Origin: Gemmatimonadota bacterium
GTDB taxonomy: Bacteria; Gemmatimonadota; Gemmatimonadetes; Gemmatimonadales; GWC2-71-9
Length of the DNA: 9,019 nt
Assembly (NCBI GenBank): GCA_027294815.1
Contig: JAPULP010000253.1
Span: forward strand, 1 to 9,019
Reading direction: 5' to 3'
Shown in pieces: positions 5,216 through 9,019 of this stretch. Made by a program: the position numbers and the translations under genes. Under the pieces are notes generated by a model. It saw only the letters and a program-made list of their open reading frames with translations. It did no database searches and was not told the origin of the DNA. Each line of letters opens with the position of its first letter. Position 1 is the first letter of the stretch.

Positions 5216-5815
5216 ATGCGCAAATTCTTGACGAGCGGAGCACTCGCCGTGCTGTCGGCCGGTTTCATTGCAGGACCAGCTCTGGCGCAGCAAACCGAAG
5301 GACCTCGAGTTCTCGAGGTCGGCGAGATGGCTCCGGATTTCGAACTGATCGGGGCTACACGGTACGGGACTTTGCGCGACCCCGTCAGACTCAGCGACTA
5401 CAAGGGCAAGACCATCGTGCTCGCGTTTTTCTTCCGAGCACGAACACGTGGCTGAACGATTCAAATGCATGCGTACCGTGATCAGTACGCCAGTCTTTTC
5501 CGCGGTGGCCGTGACATCGTGCTCATCGGCATCAGCACCGACACCCCCGAAGCCCTGCAGTCGTGGGCCGAGGACGACGAGTTCCCGTTTCTGTTTGCGA
5601 GCGACCCAGAGTCCGCAGTAGGGCAGCAGTACGGCGCCATCCGTGAGATGCGGGATGGGGGGCTCATCGACAACCGGACCCTCTTTATTATCGACGCGGA
5701 AGGCCGCGTGGCTTGGCGCGCGGTGCCGTTTCGGGAGGTCGACCCGATGGCTTACGTCGAACTCGGCGAGGCCCTGGACCGCATCGCCCCGGTGACCGAG
5801 GCCGAAATGCAGTGA
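5216..5815 (+). CDS. Exported peroxiredoxin (BCP/AhpC-TSA family), predicted selenoprotein with Sec at the peroxidatic position
   Basis: This is one 199-residue reading frame interrupted only by TGA at codon 80 (5453-5455). Residues 1-24 form a signal peptide ending ALA before QQ. APDFEL (39-44) is the standard peroxiredoxin entry motif, followed by KGKTIVLAFF (63-72). TRG-U-TIQM (77-84) aligns with the BCP active site TPGCT-Q, which places the TGA exactly at the peroxidatic cysteine. The rest of the fold continues without a break: RDIVLIGIST, WAEDDEFPFLFASD, a QQYGA stretch, and TLFIIDAEGRVAW. It would reduce hydroperoxides in the periplasm. The protein has no cysteine, and His85 occupies the BCP resolving position, so reduction must come from an external thiol. 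Frame, ribosome site, promoter and a following SECIS-like hairpin all argue for recoding and against a pseudogene. A sequencing error or a recent TGC-to-TGA nonsense mutation remains possible. Confidence 0.85.
5453..5490 (+). promoter_or_regulatory. Recoded UGA codon with bacterial SECIS-like hairpin
   Basis: After TGA (5453-5455) comes a perfect 6-bp stem, GCGTAC (5471-5476) with GTACGC (5485-5490). Its 8-nt loop is CGTGATCA. The second loop base is G (5478), and 21 nt lie between TGA and loop. Known bacterial SECIS elements are stem-loops just downstream of UGA inside the coding region, with a G in the first two loop positions and roughly 16-37 nt of spacing. A weak lower helix GATT (5458-5461) with AGTC (5492-5495) could add to it. 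It would bind SelB carrying Sec-tRNA. Confidence 0.7.
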
Positions 5816-5850
5816 CGTGGCGATAAACGGCCAATGGTCCTAGACCTGAA

Positions 5851-5888
5851 CGAGGGGCTCGGCGCGTCGCCGGGCCCCTCGGCGTTTT
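5851..5888 (+). terminator. Strong intrinsic terminator after the peroxiredoxin gene
   Basis: A 14-bp stem is formed by CGAGGGGC (5851-5858), a T-G wobble (5859/5873) and CGGCG (5860-5864), pairing with 5868-5881 around a CGT loop, followed by GCGTTTT. It ends the peroxiredoxin transcript 36 bases after its stop and separates it from the HEAT/HD-GYP unit. Confidence 0.9.
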
Positions 5889-5914
5889 GGGCCCACCGAA
5901 TGTGACCAAAGGCT

Positions 5915-5944
5915 TTGACCTGCGATCCAGCAACCCACTAGAAT
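5915..5944 (+). promoter_or_regulatory. Sigma70-type promoter of the HEAT/HD-GYP operon
   Basis: TTGACC (5915-5920) and TAGAAT (5939-5944) each match the consensus in five of six bases, with an 18-nt spacer, just downstream of the terminator. Transcription would start near 5951, giving a leader of about 80 nt to the GTG at 6032. Confidence 0.7.
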
Positions 5945-6031
5945 TGGGCAACTCCGAACCCCATATTGGGCCGGCTCGGCGCTGCCCGCGACCAACGGCG
6001 CCGGCCTCACGAGCCCCCGAACGGACCCAGC

Positions 6032-7705
6032 GTGACCGACCTGACAGACCGTGAAATCGAAATAGACCGGGCCCTCGTCGGGCGCGTGATGAATCTGATG
6101 GCAAAGTGCCATCGCGCGATCATCCTTTACTTGCCCAACAATCCCGTGTACCACGAAGCGGTCCGGAACGTCCAGGCCGGGTTTCGCGAGCTGTGGGAGG
6201 AGTTGGATCAACTCATCCTCCGTGTGAGAGAGGGAGGGCTGGAATGGGAAGGCGATCTCATACTGGACGAGGAAGCCAAAGGAGACAGCATTTCTTGGGT
6301 GCTGTTCAAGGACGGTGTTCGTGGGGTGGTCTTGACCCCGGGAGTGGAGGACGACGAACTCGTCCGGTTCCTCAACTCGATCCATAGGACGCGCAACCTA
6401 CCCGAGGACGCCGACGACGACCTACTGACTCTCTTGTGGGAACAGGACTTTCAGCACATCAGATACGACCATGCCGAGATGGGTCTCGACGGCGTACGGT
6501 CGATGCAACGCTCGGAGCAGTTCGAGTCAGCCCCGCCGCCTGCTGGCATCCAACAGAACGTCGAGGAAGAGGCCAAAACGCCCGAGGGCATCGTCAATCT
6601 CGACGACTATGATTCGACCCTCCACTTCCTCGACGACGACGAGATACAGTATCTCAACAGCGAGATCGAGCGGGAATACACCCACGATCTGCGCCGGATC
6701 GTGTTGTCGGGATTGCTCGACGTCCTCGAAGTACAGCACGATCAGACGTCGTTCGACGAGATCATTACCATCCTCGAAGATTTCATTCCTTACTTGCTCG
6801 GAGCCGGTGACTTTCAATCGGTCGCCTACATCCTCCGTGAATCACGAGAGGCAATCCTACGATCGGAGATGCTGGGACCCCAGCATCGCGAACGACTGGC
6901 CGCTTTCCCCGCCAAGCTCTCGGAACCCGACGCGCTCGACCAACTACTCCAGACGCTCGATGAGGCCCACGTTCACCCGACCGAAGAAGACCTGGGAGAA
7001 TTGTTCCAGCAATTCACCCCCGCGGCAATGGACACCGTACTCCGCTGGCTGCCCAGACTCACCAACGAGCGAGCCAAAGCCCTTATCGCCCAAGCGACGG
7101 ACGACCTCGCCGTGGCACATTCCGAAGCCGTCAGCCAGGCACTCGCCTCGGACAATCGAGCCGTATTGTTGGGCGCCCTGGGGCTCGTCACCAGATTGAA
7201 GCTTACCACGCACGGAGGCGTGCTCGGCAAACTCACGTCGCACAAGGACATCCACGTCCGGCAGGCGCTAGTGGACGCACTTGCCACCGTTGGCACACCT
7301 AGCGCATACATGCAACTCGAGCAGCTACTCGACGACGGCGATCGTGATGTGCGCATCGGAACCGTCAAGGTGCTGGGGGCGAAGCGACATGGATCTGCGC
7401 TTCCCCGCATCGAACGAGCACTCACGGGCAAGGCGTTCCGCACGGCCGATCTGACCGAAAAGCGGGCTTTCTACGAGGCCTTTGGGCTCGTCGCTGGAGA
7501 AAACGGCGTGGCCCACCTCACCTCTGTTCTCTTCGGGAAGGGATTGCTCAAACGCAAGGTCGATCCGGAGACACGGGCATGTGCGGCGATGGCACTGGGC
7601 AAGACGGGCAGTCGAAAGGCCCGGGACGTGCTGGAGAAACTGACGAAAGAGAAGGAGGCCATCGTCCGTAACGCGACCGAAAAGGCATTGAAGGAGCTTG
7701 GGTGA
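6032..7705 (+). CDS. HEAT-repeat scaffold protein with an N-terminal domain shared with the next gene
   Basis: I chose GTG at 6032 (557 residues). The frame can extend to a TTG at 5966, but the extra residues are low-complexity Arg/Pro and start only about 15 nt after the predicted transcript start. The start is uncertain. There is no signal peptide or membrane segment, so it should be cytoplasmic. Residues about 14-120 form a helical and beta domain (ILYLPNNPVYHEAV, EGGLEWEGDLIL, VVLTPGVEDDELVRFL). An acidic linker and a second helical domain (about 195-290) follow. The C-terminal part from about 332 contains HEAT-like repeats (HKDIHVRQALVDALATVG, DGDRDVRIGTVKVLGA, PETRACAAMALGKTG, KEAIVRNATEKALKEL). 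It is probably a protein-binding scaffold. It is followed after one base by the HD-GYP gene, so the two products probably act together, perhaps in signalling. No enzymatic motif is visible. Confidence 0.88.
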   Translation: MTDLTDREIEIDRALVGRVMNLMAKCHRAIILYLPNNPVYHEAVRNVQAGFRELWEELDQLILRVREGGLEWEGDLILDEEAKGDSISWVLFKDGVRGVVLTPGVEDDELVRFLNSIHRTRNLPEDADDDLLTLLWEQDFQHIRYDHAEMGLDGVRSMQRSEQFESAPPPAGIQQNVEEEAKTPEGIVNLDDYDSTLHFLDDDEIQYLNSEIEREYTHDLRRIVLSGLLDVLEVQHDQTSFDEIITILEDFIPYLLGAGDFQSVAYILRESREAILRSEMLGPQHRERLAAFPAKLSEPDALDQLLQTLDEAHVHPTEEDLGELFQQFTPAAMDTVLRWLPRLTNERAKALIAQATDDLAVAHSEAVSQALASDNRAVLLGALGLVTRLKLTTHGGVLGKLTSHKDIHVRQALVDALATVGTPSAYMQLEQLLDDGDRDVRIGTVKVLGAKRHGSALPRIERALTGKAFRTADLTEKRAFYEAFGLVAGENGVAHLTSVLFGKGLLKRKVDPETRACAAMALGKTGSRKARDVLEKLTKEKEAIVRNATEKALKELG

Positions 7706-7706
7706 C

Positions 7707-9019
7707 ATGACGAAATCATCCGACGCGGTCGAGCCCAGGCGCCCCCCATCGCTAGCCGATGCAACAGAGGGCTCGGACGCCGAGTTGCGGCAGCGGGGCC
7801 GGGCGTTCCTGGTCGCATTTTACGCTGCCCTGAAGAACCTCAAGCTCTATCCCGTCGAAAACGATCAGGTGCAAAAATCTCTCGACGAACTGATACGTAC
7901 CGCCGAAGACGTTATCGAGCGCGAGGGCGAACTAGAGGTGCGTATAGCGGGCCAACTCATCTTCGTGAACTCGACCAGACTGCGACTCGATCTCTACAAC
8001 TACGCTTCGTTCAGCTACGTGCTGAACACGTTCAAGCAAGCGGAGGTTGGCGTTCTGCACGCCGCACCGGGCGTTGAACGTCGTGAGTGGCAGGTCTTTG
8101 TGTCACTCGTGCTATCGTTTGCTTCGCGCGACTCCACTCCCAACAAGCTATCCGAGTTGCGCGAAAAAATCGCCCTTGGTGGCATCACCCACATCACGCT
8201 CGACGCGTCTTCGGAAAGTGAAGCCGATGTTGCGGACGAAGAGCGTCAGAAGGAGGTCGCCAAACGCACGTACGAACGTTCGGTCGCCATCACCAACGAA
8301 CTCGCAGAGAGCGCGCGGATGGGAAGGACCGCCAACGTCAAAAAAGTGAAGCGGGCCGTCCAGGGCATCGTAGATCAGGTGTTGAACAACGAGGTAACCC
8401 TCATCGGGCTCACGACCATCCGCGATTATGACAACTACACGTTCACCCATTCGGTCAATGTGAGCATTTTCGCCGTTTCGATGGGAAAACGGCTTGGCCT
8501 GAGCAAGCTACAGCTCTACGACCTCGGCATGGGAGCGTTTCTCCACGACGTTGGAAAGGCCCGCATCCCCATCGAGGTGTTGAACAAGACGGACAGGCTC
8601 ACGCGACAAGAGTGGCTTAACATGCAGCTCCACCCAACGCATGGCGCGGTAACGCTGTTCAGCTTCCGAGGGCACGGTGACATCCCCTATCGGAGCATGA
8701 TCGCGGCCTACGAGCATCACATGGGAATCCACCTCAAAGGCTACCCCCAGTCGCTCCGTCCTCGCGAGCTATCGGTCTTTTCCAAGATCATCACCGTCGC
8801 GGACGTGTTCGACGCCGCCACGAGTCATCGCGTGTACAAACACCGCGACCCCAAAAAGCCTCCCGAAATCCTTCAGGAGCTCCTGGAAGATCACGAACGT
8901 CTCGGCATCGATCTGGTGCTCGTCAAGGCCCTGATCAACCTATGGGGGATATATCCGGTGAGCACATGCGTCATCCTCGATACCTACGAGGTGGCCATCG
9001 TCCATGGGGTCAACCCCGA
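7707..9019 (+). CDS. HD-GYP-like phosphohydrolase with degenerate GYP motif (C-terminus beyond window)
   Basis: There are 437 visible codons from ATG 7707. AAGGAG (7691-7696) lies 10 nt upstream, and the previous stop is one base away. Residues about 33-140 repeat the N-terminal domain of the preceding protein (LKLYP, EGELEVRIAG, AAPGVERREWQVFV). A charged helical linker (about 170-215) leads to the HD-GYP domain from about 225. The metal ligands are intact: His248 (HSVNVS), His280-Asp281 (FLHDVGKARIP), His309 or His312 (LHPTHG), His337-His338 and Asp366 (ADVFDA). The signature that is HHExxDGxGYP in classic c-di-GMP phosphodiesterases reads HHMGIHLKGYP (337-347), so it keeps HH and GYP but lacks the E and DG. 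Cyclic di-GMP hydrolysis is therefore plausible but not assured; it may act on another nucleotide or only sense. Cytoplasmic; no membrane segment seen. Confidence 0.9.
   Translation, partial: MTKSSDAVEPRRPPSLADATEGSDAELRQRGRAFLVAFYAALKNLKLYPVENDQVQKSLDELIRTAEDVIEREGELEVRIAGQLIFVNSTRLRLDLYNYASFSYVLNTFKQAEVGVLHAAPGVERREWQVFVSLVLSFASRDSTPNKLSELREKIALGGITHITLDASSESEADVADEERQKEVAKRTYERSVAITNELAESARMGRTANVKKVKRAVQGIVDQVLNNEVTLIGLTTIRDYDNYTFTHSVNVSIFAVSMGKRLGLSKLQLYDLGMGAFLHDVGKARIPIEVLNKTDRLTRQEWLNMQLHPTHGAVTLFSFRGHGDIPYRSMIAAYEHHMGIHLKGYPQSLRPRELSVFSKIITVADVFDAATSHRVYKHRDPKKPPEILQELLEDHERLGIDLVLVKALINLWGIYPVSTCVILDTYEVAIVHGVNP

Noticed and set aside
5030..5470. N-terminal extension of the minus-strand ORF to 225 residues
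   Set aside because: The extra part runs antisense through the peroxiredoxin start and promoter and has no matching ribosome site. A start at 5029 with GGAG 8 nt upstream is better; 5107 is a weaker alternative.
5216..5815. Reading the peroxiredoxin as a pseudogene or as two separate genes
   Set aside because: Frame, promoter, ribosome site, terminator and fold are intact, the TGA replaces exactly the catalytic Cys, and a SECIS-like hairpin follows. The downstream ATG at 5465 lacks a ribosome site and would start inside the active-site helix. A sequencing error remains open.
1601..9019. Other TGA codons as possible Sec sites
   Set aside because: The TGA codons at 2189, 2547, 3634, 4795 (minus) and 7703 end complete proteins next to properly placed following genes or a hairpin, with no homologous continuation of the fold beyond them.
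1..9019. Mobile elements, CRISPR arrays, rRNA or tRNA genes
   Set aside because: No transposase or integrase, spaced direct repeats or cloverleaf structures were seen by eye.

Overview
This is a GC-rich bacterial window with ten protein genes, two of them cut by the window edges. A TonB-dependent receptor with a carboxypeptidase-like regulatory domain, an ECF sigma factor operon, an Asp-box lipoprotein and an HD-GYP protein point to a Gram-negative with an outer membrane. The style of the proteins (receptor ending its signal peptide in AAQ, glycine-rich secreted beta protein) suggests Gemmatimonadota, Acidobacteriota or a related lineage. That assignment is inference from gene style only; no marker gene is present.

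Layout. (1) 1-1374, minus: N-terminal half of a TonB-dependent outer membrane receptor. (2) 1375-1600: divergent intergenic region with a perfect 13-nt palindrome. (3) 1601-3019, plus: a tightly overlapping three-gene unit of ECF sigma factor, single-pass membrane protein in the anti-sigma position, and membrane-anchored Spy/CpxP-like sensor. This resembles the CnrH/CnrY/CnrX type of envelope sensing. (4) 3109-3636, plus: a secreted beta-rich protein interrupted by two pure polyglycine tracts, the first encoded by a GGT microsatellite. (5) 3625-3720: a long inverted repeat built on a GTGAGAA heptad lies between convergent genes and supplies the stop codons of both. (6) 3719-5029, minus: Asp-box (BNR-like) beta-propeller lipoprotein preceded by a small membrane protein. 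(7) 5216-5815, plus: an exported BCP/AhpC-type peroxiredoxin. (8) 6032-9019, plus: a HEAT-repeat protein and an HD-GYP-like protein, separated by one base, with their own sigma70-type promoter after a strong intrinsic terminator.

The main result is the peroxiredoxin. Read conventionally it is two ORFs of 79 and 116 codons split by one in-frame TGA (5453-5455). The TGA falls exactly at the peroxidatic cysteine of the BCP family motif (TRG-[TGA]-TIQM, compare TPGCT-Q in BCP). A perfect 6-bp stem with an 8-nt loop follows, with G as the second loop base and 21 nt between TGA and loop, which fits the known bacterial SECIS pattern. The gene is therefore best annotated as one 199-residue selenoprotein with Sec80. 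The protein has a signal peptide and no cysteine at all, so it would be an exported 1-Sec peroxiredoxin. The selenocysteine machinery (selA, selB, selC, selD) is not in the window, so this is a strong prediction and not a proof.

A second observation is that the HEAT-repeat protein and the HD-GYP protein appear to share an N-terminal domain of about 100 residues, which suggests they descend from a common module and work as a pair.
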